Shown one piece after another: positions 23,242 through 34,371 of a stretch of 64,000 nt of DNA. The notes below the pieces were generated by a model. It ran no database searches. It saw only the letters and a program-made list of their open reading frames with translations, and was not told where the DNA came from. The stretch's first letter is position 1. Each line of letters starts with the position of its first letter. A program made the translations under genes and the position numbers. Location: the NCBI GenBank assembly GCA_030844895.1, contig CM061226.1, positions 104,370,687-104,434,686 of the forward strand. The letters are read 5' to 3'. This stretch comes from Ambrosia x helenae. Taxonomy: Eukaryota > Streptophyta > Magnoliopsida > Asterales > Asteraceae.

Positions 23242-24710
23242 TCATTTGACCGTCCAGCCCCACATTTTCTTTACCCAAGGCGGCCTTATCCAAAAAACTT
23301 GCAATATTATCATTTGACCTCGTGTTAATGTCTTCCATACATTCTCCGGGATTATTAACATCATGTGTCCTATTCCCCCCCCCCCTCCCCCCCCCCCCAT
23401 AATTAACTGGGGAAAAACTCCATTTAATCTTCCAGGTGCATGGGTCCTACACTGTTCAAACAACCCATTCCTATAAGTACCCACTTTCTTGGGCGCACCC
23501 CCTACAAAAGCTTCCTCCATATTTTGAGGTACCAGGTTCCCATGCACCACATTTTCTTGTTCCACCCTTCCCCCTTCCCATGACCGTTTGTCGAGATAAA
23601 TTCCACCAGAGTTATATCTTGGACAACAATATTCCGATCACCGGCGCTATTCACCTCCCCTCCAACTATCTCGCCTTCCTTAATCTCATCATAAACACCA
23701 GCTACCGAGGCTTCTGACCCTGCCGGATATGTATGTTTGGCAGACGATAACTCTTTAATCACATTACTTAGTTTCGGTTTATGATCCTCTGCCACCCAAA
23801 CTTTATAACGGTTCCCAGACCAGGAAAGTGATACCTTCTCATCAATCCTTCTTCCCTCTCCCAACAGTACCCAACAATAGTCGCATAAGTTGTGTGGATC
23901 TAACCAAGAGAATTCAGATTCGCCGACTACCTTCCCAAGTTGTCCACCAATTTTATCAAACACCTGTTATCCCGGAGATGCACCGACACACCTTCTATTT
24001 TTAACCACACCAACCGATTGTACTCTAAATCTTGACCTTTCCACACACTCGCGTTTTCAATAACACTGCTCCAAGCTTTGACTTCTCTCTCAATAAAATG
24101 AAGTGCCAATCTCTTTTCCTTTAACACCACCATACACATTAGACCCCCAAATAGCATACTGGATTTTTCGAGTAGCCACCAACATCCAACAACGTTCTCA
24201 TCTCTTCCAGACCCATCACATTCTTAACTTCTATGATCACCGACCGTATCTTGCAGTGGTTCGGGTACCATGCTATCACGCCATCTACTTCCACAGTTTT
24301 CATTGATGTATTCGCCACATCCGGAACCCCTGTAACAGCAGCGTTGAGCGATCTACCGATGTATCTCCCCTCCTAAACTTCCGGAGGAACATCCGGTGGT
24401 GGTGGAATAACAGAGTTGGGTTTCTGGGTTTCAACACGGAAGTTATAGGTACTCTTATTATGTTTTTATCGAACTTAGCTAATGAGACACTCATCTTAGA
24501 ATAATATATGGTTGCTGGATTCATTCTACTCAGAGTTGAAACGATGTTTTTCACTCCCGCAGTCATGACAAAACCAAAGAAATTGCTCTTTGAATCTCGT
24601 TTGCGAGCCACGTATGAATCCTTTACTACCCCATGTGGTTGAAATGCCTTCCAAAGTAAAGAATCTGTAATACCTCCCGGTAGATTGGTACTGAAGATCC
24701 TGAGGACCAC
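23242..24710 (-). pseudogene. decayed LINE ORF1-like protein with RRM domain
   Basis: Consecutive minus-strand frames 24710-24300, 24157-23927, 23963-23502 and 23565-23242 form one broken protein. The first piece is an RNA-recognition motif: RNP2-like IFSTNLP, RNP1-like NFFGFV, with DSYVARKRDSKS between. Later pieces carry VWLKIEGVSVHL and a segment with GRRIDEKVSLSWSGNRYKVWV. This arrangement is typical of the N-terminal protein of plant L1-type LINEs and related RRM proteins annotated with reverse-transcriptase genes. A poly(C/T) tract at 23372-23398 disrupts the last piece. No reverse transcriptase follows, so the element is truncated. Confidence 0.7.
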
Positions 24711-24723
24711 CTCCAGATCTTCA

Positions 24724-24799
24724 TCGGACCAACGAGTGTGGAAAAGTGGTCAAATGCTGAGTGTTGCTATGTGTTCATGCAAAACACTCGTTGGTCCGA
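24724..24799. repeat. 16-bp perfect inverted repeat at the junction of two decayed elements
   Basis: TCGGACCAACGAGTGT at 24724-24739 is the exact reverse complement of 24784-24799, with a 44-bp spacer. It lies where the minus-strand LINE remnant stops and the plus-strand gypsy gag remnant begins, and may be a rearrangement scar. Confidence 0.75.
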
Positions 24800-26600
24800 C
24801 ACTTTTGTGGTTCAATGAACTCCCAGAAAGAAGTATTTGCTACTTTGATGACCTGTGTAAAAGCTTCCTAGACAACTTCTCCGAACAAAGAAGGTACGTC
24901 AAGGATGCAACGGTCATATTTCAAAGCAAAAGGACAAAGAAAACCTTCGAGACTTCATTGAAAGATACAAGAAAGAAAATCTCACTTACACTGGGGCAAA
25001 TGAAAAAAATAAGAGTGGTAGGATCCATGAATGCCATAAAATCAAAACATCTCACTCGGGACTTTAACAAATGCTTGCCTCGAACCCTTGAAGAAGCTCC
25101 GAAAAGAGCTGAAGCCCACCTTCGGGGGAAGAGGCTGTCGATATCAAAAAATAAAGAAAAAGAGTTGTCGGCCATTGGCGACAATAGTCCCTCTAGAAAG
25201 AAAGGCCAATTCAACTGACAAATGCTTCAGGGGTTCAGATTATAGAAAACATGATGGAAGAACCCTTGAAGCAAAGACAAAGTTATTAACTTGGCAGTTC
25301 TAGCTAAAACTACTCAAGAAATCCTAGCCACCGAAGAAGTGAAATACAACTTTTGACCAAAGCCATTGTAAAAAGGCAAGAAGAAAGATAACTCATGGAA
25401 ATATTGTGATTTTCATGAAGACAATGGTCACCATACAAATTTTTTTTCTAGTCAAAAAGAGAATTAGGGAAGTTGTAAAGTCAGGAGAATTGGCCCACTT
25501 GGTTAAGGGCGTAAAAGATAGGGGTGTCAATCGTGTCGGGTTGATGGGTTGGCGGGTTTACGAGTTGCGAGTTGGCGGGTTGATGGGTTGAAATGTGCAA
25601 CCCAAACCCGACCCATATTATTATTCGTGTCAAATATTTCAACCCTAACCCGACCCACATAAAATCCGGGTCAACCCGAAGACGACCCGTTTAACCCATA
25701 TTTTTAAATGAGTCATACATGTTCATGAGTTATAAGCGGGTTGTTGGGTTGTAAGCGGGTTATCAATAAAATGTTTAATGGTTAGTATATAAGTGTGACA
25801 AATAAATAATATAGTGTGCAAAAAATAACACAATTATAACTAACCATATAAATAGAAATGAAAAAATAAACATAAAAATACAATAGACTTTTTTTCTAAA
25901 TACTTAAAACGGGTTAACGGGTCAACCCATTTTATATATATGTCAACCCGAACCCAACCCATTTTTAATACGGGTCGACCCGAACCCGACCCATTTTTTT
26001 AAACGGGTCGTGTTACTTGACCCAAACCTGTTTTTTTCCATGTTGGTTCGGGTCGGTTTTCGGGTCGTGTCAATAATTGCCGCCCCTAGTAAAAGATAAG
26101 TTGAATGATGGAAAGAAAGCAAAAGAGGTCAATATGGTCAGTTATGAAGAAGAAGGCATCAGCAAGAAACCTTGCTTAGAGCCTTTGGCAAAGCAGTGCG
26201 TCTGTTTCCCTCCTACCATAAGTGAAAAGTTAATTTGTAAACCACTTGTTGTGGAAGCCCCGTCCGAAGCATATATGTTCAACGAGCTTATCTAGACATT
26301 GGTGCAGCTACTGAAATCATGTTCGAAAAATGCTTCAACCATTTAGACGCCGATGAACGCTCCAAGCTCCAAAGGTCCGAGTCATCTATAAAGGGAATTG
26401 CTAATGTTCATGTTAGACCACTTGGTTGAATTTCATTGAATGTGTGTTCTAGCGCTAGGGAAAGAAAATGCACTTGAGTGCTAACCTTCATTGTCATAAA
26501 CTTCCTTTCAAGATACGATGTCATCATTGGGAGATCTGGCCTTAGTACTTTTGGAATCATCACTAAAATTAAGGGACTCGAAGTCAAGTGGACCATATAG
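24790..26600 (+). pseudogene. decayed Ty3/gypsy gag-protease (Tat/Retand/Ogre-like)
   Basis: The frame from about 24808 carries a retrotransposon gag core (WFNELPERSICYFDDLCKSF, FSEQRR) and a Lys-rich tail. After a frame change, 25385-25460 encodes KYCDFHEDNGHHT, matching the C-x-F-H...GH-T word of this gag type. The body resumes after an inserted MITE at 26097 and continues through a protease-like region with DIGAATEIMFE (where DGG or DTG is usual) and RYDVIIG near 26515. Stops and frameshifts are scattered, so this is an old fragment. The lineage call rests on recalled motif style. Confidence 0.7.
25519..26088. mobile_element. hAT-type MITE, TSD GTAAAAGA
   Basis: The 570-bp element begins TAGGGGTGTCAATCGTGTCG and ends CAATAATTGCCGCCCCTA. 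It is flanked by the perfect 8-bp direct repeat GTAAAAGA at 25511-25518 and 26089-26096. Its ends are arrays of GGGTT/GGGTC words facing AACCC/GACCC words, so it folds into a long imperfect hairpin. It sits in the decayed gag-protease and interrupts it. Confidence 0.88.
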
Positions 26601-27672
26601 GGATGCGATTAAGCATACCATTGGATTTTTTTGGATAATTTTGGACTATTGTGACTTGATCCGGTGTAGTTAACTCCAAACACATTTTAAAATCGAAGAT
26701 GGTACGACATAACATCGCCCTGCTGGTGACCCTCTTGGAGTAATGCAAAAAGGACGAGCAGTTATAGATGTGCAAACTTGTCATTTTTCAAGAGACTAGG
26801 ACATCATATTAGCTAAATTATATGTAAATAATAATGATTATTATTTATGAAATGTAAAAAAATAGCTAAATTATATATAAAACAATATTTATAATTCATA
26901 TTACTTAATAAACAAATAATAAATGAGCTGAGTCTGAGCAGAACTCGGGCTTGGATCGTTTACACCCCAGTTTTAAATATGAGAACTGTTAAGTAAAACG
27001 GATGAAAATATTCTCCTAGTTTTTCTAAATTTGTATATTAAGTTTTGTTTTTATTTTATTTATGAACAAACTTTGGGAGAATAAAAGAAATATACAAAAA
27101 CATTAGAAAAATTCAAAAACATTTGAAAAAACCGAAAAATTCAAAAAGAATTTCAAAAAGAATTTTTGCTGCATCATAAGGAAGTGATACAAGTTTTCGT
27201 TTGAGGGTAAAACTGACACATCTAAAGCCTTAAACTGAAAAAGACTTAGATTTGGTGTGATACATTGGTAGGTTCTGATTTAGCTTGAAAATAAGGTGTC
27301 TTATATCAAATTTGAATATAATGTATGACTTTAATGGGGAGCATCAAGGCCGTCTTTGGGAAGGTCCGAAGAGGTCAACCGGACAGGGTCCATAAATCTT
27401 GGGGGCATATTTTTTTATATAACTCATTTACCACTTAAACTTGGGCCTAAGGGGCCTCTAGGGATTTTCAGGGACGCCTATGGAGAACATCACTTAGAAT
27501 TAGTGCAATATCTACTTAACTGCTTGTGTAATGTCTCGATACACACTGTAATATGAGGTCTGAAATCAAATCTAAAAATATTTGGTCTTATTTGTTTTGT
27601 GAAAGCAAAGATCCGTAGATGCCTGAAGTTAATGTGCATGTAGATAAAAAATCAAATGTGTCCAATTTAATG
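26601..27672. other. intergenic, no gene seen
   Basis: AT-rich sequence. The frame at 27356-27556 contains no domain that I know. A GGGCCTAAGGGGCCTCTAGG segment near 27445 resembles a decayed repeat, but I cannot bound it. Confidence 0.45.
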
Positions 27673-27680
27673 CCAATGTG

Positions 27681-28422
27681 TAGGGCTGCAAACGAACTGA
27701 ACTTTCAGCGAACAGTTCATGAACTGTTCGGCGGGAAGTCCGTTTGTGTTCGTTCGTTTAATAAATGAATGAACACGAACAAAAAATTCCGTTCGTTTAG
27801 TTAAACGAATGAACATGAACAAAGGTTGCGTTCGTTCGTTTATGTTCGTGAACGTTCGGTAACATGTTCGTTTATGTTCGTTCGTGTTCGATAGTTTTAT
27901 TGAGGGTTTTAATTTTTTATACTTTTTTATATTCTTTTATTTTTATTTATTTTACCTAATAAATAATATATATGAGGTAAATATATGACTATATGAGATC
28001 AATAAACCTACTTTATCCAAGCTCATTATATGTTTTCACGTTCCAGCGTTGATGCCCTCCACCTCCAACACCCTTCTCCAGTACTCAATATGTTTGGACA
28101 ATTAGGTTATATTTTGGGTGGATTTAGCTAATGTATTAATGTATGTGAATTTGATGTTATTCAAAAGGTAATATATGTCCGTTTGTGTTTGTTTCCGTTC
28201 ATGAACACTTTTTTGTGTTCATTAGTGTTCGTTTGTGTTCATGAACAAAATTAACAAACGAACACAAACGAACACGAACATGAGTGTTTTCTTAACAAAC
28301 GAACACGAACAGAAAATCTCGTTCGGTAAGTGTTCATGAACTGTTCGTGAACACATAATTTTCTTAACAAACGAACATGAACAAGGCCTTGTTCGTGTTC
28401 GTTCGGTTCGTTTGCAGCCCTA
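27681..28422. mobile_element. hAT-type MITE with GTTCG arrays, TSD CCAATGTG
   Basis: The 742-bp element begins TAGGGCTGCAAACGAAC and ends GTTCGTTTGCAGCCCTA, a perfect 17-bp terminal inverted repeat. The 8-bp direct repeat CCAATGTG is at 27673-27680 and 28423-28430. Both arms consist of many GTTCGTT/AACGAAC words, giving extended hairpin potential around an AT-rich centre. Confidence 0.92.
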
Positions 28423-29471
28423 CCAATGTGCTTTCACATATATAAAACTCCAAATTAGACCATATACGACAAAAAAGAAGCCAATGAGCACACCAACCAT
28501 GGAGTGTTCAAAATCTTTTTGTAACACCCCAAAACCAATTGTTCGTCTAATTATGCCATTAGGCGTGATTAGAAAAATTATTAAAACGAGATCCGAACAA
28601 AGAAAGAACACAGGTTATGTTCTAACATAGAAATAATCTAGTTAGTGTTATTAATCTTATTAACAAGCTAATAAAATAAGAAAAACTAGCTTGAATAGCT
28701 AGTTTCATAAGAAATGACAATTTGGGGATTTTTGGAGGGACCACAGTTGCCAAGATAGGAAACTTGTGGGTGCATCATGTTGAAAAGGGAAAAACTATAA
28801 TCAGGAGATTTATCTCCTTCAACCTAACCCTAAACACTCAAGAACATGCTTGAATCCAAGCCAAATCAAGGGGCTTTTCGATGCTCTAGCAAGAAACAAG
28901 TCATCTAAGGCCTAATGAACATCAAGGTACCTTCTATTTGATGTAATTTGATGTTAATACCCATTTTTGATTTGGTCAAAAACTAGGGTTTTGATAAAAC
29001 ACAAAATTTATGGTTAAAAGAGGTTGCTCTAGTTTTGGGGAACCTCAAACATACCTAATTTAGTTACAATCACACTTAATATGTGTCTTTGATTTTAATC
29101 ATATGGTTATGTTAATGTGTAGATTTTGGGGTTTGACCTTTAGGTTGAATCCACTCATATCTAGTAACCTTTTGTGACTCTTAGAAGTTGCATGAGAAGT
29201 TTAGGTAAAAAGGGCCTAAATAACATGTTATGATGTCAATTGGACAATCGGTTGTGCTTTGGTTAAACTTAGAATGTTGAAAACTAAGTATATTGGTGGA
29301 TGCACACCAAATGTTCGATGAAATGCCTAGGTGAGTTAATCTCAACTAGATATGTAAGAAAATGGCTATGGATTTAGCTAGTAATGATAATGAATACATG
29401 ATGTTATGGATAGTGAACAAAATTCCATGTTATGTATTCTAATAAACAAGTTTGACATGTCCCTTAGTTAG

Positions 29472-30714
29472 TGATGGGTTGGTCAAAAGACGTGTATAAA
29501 CACGTCTATAAATGAATTATAAGGAATGTTAAGTTGTCAAATGGTGTTACTTTGATGTTATTATGTTATTTCAGGATTTGATGATTAAAGGAAGCAAATA
29601 TGACGTTTTGGAGTTGCTCGGGCGAGATACGGAAGCATAAACGAGCTGGAAAATCAAAATCTGAGGTTGAAGGAGGTTTTGGCGTAGGATACGCCAAAAC
29701 TGGCGTATCCTACGCCAGTGGCGTAGGCAAGAACACAGCAGCTTGCGTAGGGCAGCAGACATCAGCTCAGGCAAATCTGACTTAGCGTAGGATACGCCAA
29801 AAGTCAAAATGGTCAAAAAACTTCCTTTTTCAAGTCAATGATCATCAAAAACATTTTAATGACGGATTTATGAGGGAGGACTGAGTTTTTAGCTGTTTTG
29901 ATCTCCTTCTTCATTATAAAATTCATCACCATTGAAGACACAACGACATACACCATTCTCCAAAGTCTAACACACAATTATTCTACAAGCATTTTCTACA
30001 CAATTTCTTGGAAGATTGAAGAACACATTTTGAAGATGATGAACACCATAGCCATGTTTGGCTAAAACTCTTGTATTACACTAGGGATGTAAGTTTTTGA
30101 TACCTAGGGCTTTAACATTTGGGCATTGCATTGTTTAAACTTTTGATTAATGTTTGTATGTACTTGAATTACCAGTGTTGATTAGTGATTAATCTGATGT
30201 TGAAATCATTTCTAGTTAATTGATCGTGTGCCAATTTCTAAATGATATGAACATGGTTCCTTGCATCAACACTATCATAGGATTGTATGTTCTAAATGAT
30301 GAAGTATAGTTTAGTCCATTGTGAATGTTGATAAAATTTGATACCTAAGTTTACTGAGCAATCAATCCGTTAGTACCAATTGCATTATCATTGTTTATCC
30401 AATTATGCCTAATTGTTGAAAGCCTTAGTGTTCAATTACCCAAATCCTTAGTGTAATCATCTCTATCTTATTGTTACAAGTATTATTAATCATTTCTTAC
30501 AAATTTCATTTTAAGCTTCATATTAATCAACAACTATTCAATCAATTCTAAACATCAATTCATAACTCATATAAGTAATTAGCACCTTCATAATCGACAA
30601 TTTCAAAGTTAACTAGGAAATACTCACTAACCACACGCTCCTTGGATTGATACCCTACTTACCCTATCTACATAGGTTAATTAGGTTTTGCATGACCCTA
30701 ACGACAGGTCATCA
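29472..30714 (+). repeat. 5' LTR of the Athila-like element
   Basis: 1243 bp, starting TGATGGGTTGG and ending GACAGGTCATCA; TGATG and CATCA are inverted. A TATA-like CTATAAATG at 29503-29511 would put the palindrome array at 29679-29802 in the transcribed part. Confidence 0.85.
29679..29802. repeat. GC-rich palindrome array in the Athila-like LTR
   Basis: TTGGCGTAGGATACGCCAAAA at its core (GGCGTAGGATACGCC), then GGCGTATCCTACGCCAG, GGCGTAGG, GCGTAGGGCAGCAGACATCAG and TTAGCGTAGGATACGCC. Order and filler words closely follow the array of the chromovirus at 3424-3616 (there GCGTAGGACAGCAGAGATCAG), although the two LTRs are otherwise unrelated. Confidence 0.85.
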
Positions 30715-30716
30715 AA

Positions 30717-30734
30717 TGGCGCCGTTGTCGGGGA
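30717..30734 (+). other. primer binding site, tRNA-Asp type
   Basis: TGGCGCCGTTGTCGGGGA begins two bases after the LTR. It is complementary to the 3' end of plant tRNA-Asp with one mismatch (T where the usual site has C). This primer is characteristic of Athila/Tat-type elements. Confidence 0.85.
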
Positions 30735-30859
30735 GCTAGTGCGCTTAGTGTTTATTGAATAGTTAATAGTGTGATAATCTGTTTAATTGTTTGTTTGGTT
30801 TATTCTCCACTCTTCCTTGTTACGCGGGGTGTGTTATTTGTGCAGTTTACAGGTAGTGC

Positions 30860-32074
30860 ATGCGTACGCGACATTCGGGGAGAACATCTCCTTTAGTGTA
30901 TGAACCGGAAATCGAGAGAGTAGCAAGAAGAAACCGACAACACCGGTTAGAGGAGCCGATTCCTTCTAACTCCCAATCACCACCTATAATTCAACCTTTG
31001 TCTTTTGAAACTGTTCAAATGGCAAGCTCAAACCCAAATCGCCGTTCAGGTGAAAATCGAAGACCACCCACTCCACCTCATCAAAACCAAGCCCAAAATT
31101 CACAACAACACCCACCTCACCAACCAATTCACAACCGAAATTCCAACACCCGAAATGTAAACCAAGGTCCCTCCATGTCTAACCGTGGCAATCCCACATT
31201 TAATCCGGTCAATCGGTACAATGAAGCCGGATATGAAGATTATGTGGAGACTATTGAAGAATTAAGGGTGAACATTAATGATGATGACCCATTCAGTGTA
31301 CCAAGTTATCAATCATCAGACAGAGTTAGTGTTCATTCCTACCACTCGGGAGAAGATGAATATTCTGAAAGGGATTACAATGAGGATGATGAGGATTGGG
31401 GCTATAGAAATGTTAGTGATGATTATGGAGATGAGGAAGAGTATCACGGTGATAATAGTTCTAACGTGGGTGCAAATCGAAACGGGGACAATGATGGTTA
31501 TTACAATCACGTCATTAATAATCATCAACCAAGACAAAACCCAAGAAGACATCAAATTCCCAATATTCACCAAAACCGGGGTGAAAATTTTATGGGTCGA
31601 GCAGAAAGAAGACCTAATGGGGGAAGACAACATAGAGGTGAAGAAGTGAATGCTCCAAGACGAAGACCCCCAGTTCCAATGCAAGGAGTCAATGGTCGGT
31701 TTAGACCACTTGCATCTGAGAACGAATCACCTATTGTACCACCACCTCCAGGGAGAAGATCCTTTGATTGCAAGCCCAACTACATCAACATCATTCCTCA
31801 TTTTCATGGAATGGCTAATGAAGACCCATATGATCACCTATCTGAATTCAAGGCAATGTGTGGTACTATGGGAGGTCATAACTTTTCGTTAGATGAAGTA
31901 CAGTTGAGGCTATTCTGGTTTTCTCTCAAGGATAAAGCAAAGACGTGGTTCCTCACTTTACCCGCACACAACATTTATACCTGGGGAGAAATGCAACAGG
32001 TATTCTTGGATGATGAACACCATAGCCATGTTTGGCTAAAACTCTTGTATTACACTAGGGATGTAAGTTTTTGA
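30860..32074 (+). pseudogene. truncated gag of the Athila-like element
   Basis: The frame starts MRTRHSGRTSP and gives about 404 residues. A long low-complexity region rich in Asn, Pro, Gln, Arg and Asp runs to about residue 290. From about residue 303 a retrotransposon gag core begins (FDCKPNYINIIPHFHG, EDPYDHLSEFKAMC, FWFSLKDKAKTWFLTLP). The core stops after about residue 387 (EMQQVFLD), where the frame runs into LTR sequence and ends with LLYYTRDVSF. It would lack the C-terminal gag core and zinc knuckles. As a capsid-type protein it is unlikely to assemble. Confidence 0.85.
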
Positions 32075-32687
32075 TACCTAGGGCTTTAACATTTGGGCAT
32101 TGCATTGTTTAAACTTTTGATTAATGTTTGTATGTACTTGAATTACCAGTGTTGATTAGTGATTAATCTGATGTTGAAATCATTTCTAGTTAATTGATCG
32201 TGTGCCAATTTCTAAATGATATGAACATGGTTCCTTGCATCAACACTATCATAGGATTGTATGTTCTAAATGATGAAGTATAGTTTAGTCCATTGTGAAT
32301 GTTGATAAAATTTGATACCTAAGTTTACTGAGCAATCAATCCGTTAGTACCAATTGCATTATCATTGTTTATCCAATTATGCCTAATTGTTGAAAGCCTT
32401 AGTGTTCAATTACCCAAATCCTTAGTGCAATCATCTCTATCTTATTGTTACAAGTATTATTAATCATTTCTTACAAATTTCATTTTAAGCTTCATATTAA
32501 TCAACAACTATTCAATCAATTCTAAACATCAATTCATAACTCATATAAGTAATTAGCACCTTCATAATCGACAATTTCAAAGTTAACTAGGAAATACTCA
32601 CTATCACACGCTCCTTGGATTGATACCCTACTTACCCTATCTACATAGGTTAATTAGGTTTTGCATGACCCTAACGACAGGTCATCA
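32009..32687 (+). repeat. partial 3' LTR of the Athila-like element
   Basis: This is a near-identical copy of 30035-30714 ending GACAGGTCATCA. It starts inside the gag codons for LDDE through a GATGATGAAC overlap. A C/T change near 32428 and a small indel near 32603 are the main differences that I see. Confidence 0.9.
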
Positions 32688-33589
32688 GTTAGGTACAAGA
32701 ACTAGGGATGCAAACGGGTCAAACGAATGCAAGTCGGATACTTATGGAAACAAGAACGGATGCGAGGTAAGTTTACTTACACTACCATACTATGAACATG
32801 GGTCAAGTGTTGTATACCTTGGTTTTAAATTTTGATGTGGGAAGAAGGTATGACCCCCAAGGGGTGAAACCTACTAAATGGGCGATTTATGCGTATACAT
32901 GTTAAAACAAGATTTATGGTAATAAACGAATCAAAATGTGTTGATCAAATGATGGAAATCATCAATTCGGTCAATGGACAAAACTATGTGGTAATCAAGA
33001 ATCTAAACTCAAGTTTTGATAAGGAAAACAATCGCGTGAATAAGGAAGATATGCGATATGGGTAAATGGGTCAAGTGGGATTGCCACTTGCCTATAGTTA
33101 AAGTTGGATTATCATAGGATTATGAACCGCAAGACTTCATATCAAATGGTGAATGATCACCATTGAGTCGCGAGATACTAACGGGTCAATCTAGAATGTA
33201 TGCAGGAGATAAATAGGAAGTTGGGCACTCGATGCCTAAGAAATCATAGTGGGTGCAAGTCATGGGTCAATGCCACCCGGTAAGTTCGTAGCTAAATAAA
33301 CGTCTTTGGGCGAAGCAATATGGGTGCTAAAGCAACCCACATGAAGTGGGGGTGCCAAATAGGTAAGTTATTTTCAAAACTATGTCTAATGCGCTTAAAA
33401 TTGATCAAATTGTGAACAATCATATGAAACAGTGAAAATCTAAGTCCGTAAGGACTTAGAAGTTTTTAAACAGGTCATTGAGTCAAAAACAATGGATTTC
33501 AATCAAGAAGTGTCGCCACGGATGGCCAAATTGAAAGATTTGGCTATAAGGGGCATTTTGGGAATTTAAAGATTTACTAAAGCTTAAAT

Positions 33590-33925
33590 CTAAGAACCAA
33601 GTCATAAAGACACAAAACGGACAATGCTTTTAGTTGAACATGTGTCCAATGAGATGACAATATTATTTCTATGCCTTTGGTGTGATTAAGAAGTGTCATG
33701 TATAGTCTAGGGCCTTAACTAGTCGATTTGGGCAAAAATCGACATAAACATTTAAAACCCAGAACCGGGTCATTGGGACATAAACCGGGTGATATTTTTA
33801 GTTAAACAAGTGTCAAATGAGTCAACAATATAATTGTTATGCCTGTTGAACGGTCAAATAAGGCTTTGTATAATCCATGGCCTTAACGGGTCGATTTGGG
33901 TAAAATCAACATAAGCATTGAATAA
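33590..33925. repeat. degenerate tandem duplication, about 165 bp
   Basis: Two successive units share AAGTGTCAAATGAG-like, ATGCCT, GTATA..TC.ATGGCCTTAAC, GTCGATTTGGG and ATCAACATAAGCATT words. Identity is moderate. It lies within the outer LTR-like sequence. Confidence 0.55.
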
Positions 33926-34371
33926 CCGTAGAAAAATACACAGAAAAGGAAATTAGTAGCAAAATTTGTGGTTGAAAATCCGTAGAAGATCGGTAGCTGG
34001 AACTCTGTAGTAAAAATCATAGCTAAAACTTCGTAGCAATATCCGTAGCTACAAAAACCTTAGCAAATTCCCTAGCAAACAAGCTGGAATTCTGTAGCAA
34101 AAATCATAGCTAAAACTTCGTAGCAATATCTGTAGCTACAAAAACCATAGCAAATTCTCTAGCAAACAATTCCGTAGCAAAATCCATAGCTAAAAGAGCG
34201 TAGCTAAAACCGTAGTAAAGTATGATGCCGTAGCTAACATTCGTAGCAAATAAATTAGCGACGAGACTTGTAGCTATGGATCAAATCCGTAGCAATTCCG
34301 TAGCAAAATGTGTGTTTGCTACGGATTTGCTACTGATATGGCCGTAGCAAATACCTGTTTTTGTAGTAGTG
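33926..34371. mobile_element. CACTA-like terminal region (right end)
   Basis: The segment ends TTTTTGTAGTAGTG, the complement of CACTACTACAAAAA, a CACTA-superfamily end. Upstream, CCGTAGC, TAGCAAA and TAGCTA words repeat about 30 times in both orientations, as in CACTA subterminal transposase-binding arrays. I found no left end and no transposase, so this is a truncated or internally deleted copy. Confidence 0.7.

Larger units (their letters stand above)
29472..32687 (+). mobile_element. Athila-like Ty3/gypsy element lacking pol
   Basis: A full 5' LTR (29472-30714, TGATG...CATCA), a tRNA-Asp-type primer site, a leader and a gag frame are followed directly by the last 679 bp of a second LTR (32009-32687). 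The target duplication GTTAG is at 29467-29471 and 32688-32692. The rest of gag, pol, the polypurine tract and the first half of the 3' LTR are missing. The junction shares GATGATGAAC with the LTR, indicating deletion at a microhomology. The two LTR copies differ by only about one substitution and one or two indels over 680 bp, so insertion and deletion are both recent. Confidence 0.9.
28520..33925 (+). repeat. older LTR-like sequence split by an Athila-like insertion
   Basis: 28520-29471 begins TGTAACACCCC, a typical plant Ty3/gypsy LTR start, and the sequence resumes at 32693 after the insertion and its duplicated GTTAG. It is non-coding, with the low-complexity GGTCAA/GGGT words usual in long gypsy LTRs. 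No matching second LTR or 3' end is visible; the CACTA-like sequence at 33926 may have truncated it. Confidence 0.45.

Noticed and set aside
31278..31892. Additional frames overlapping the Athila-like gag
   Set aside because: They are shadow frames of the low-complexity gag region and carry no domain.
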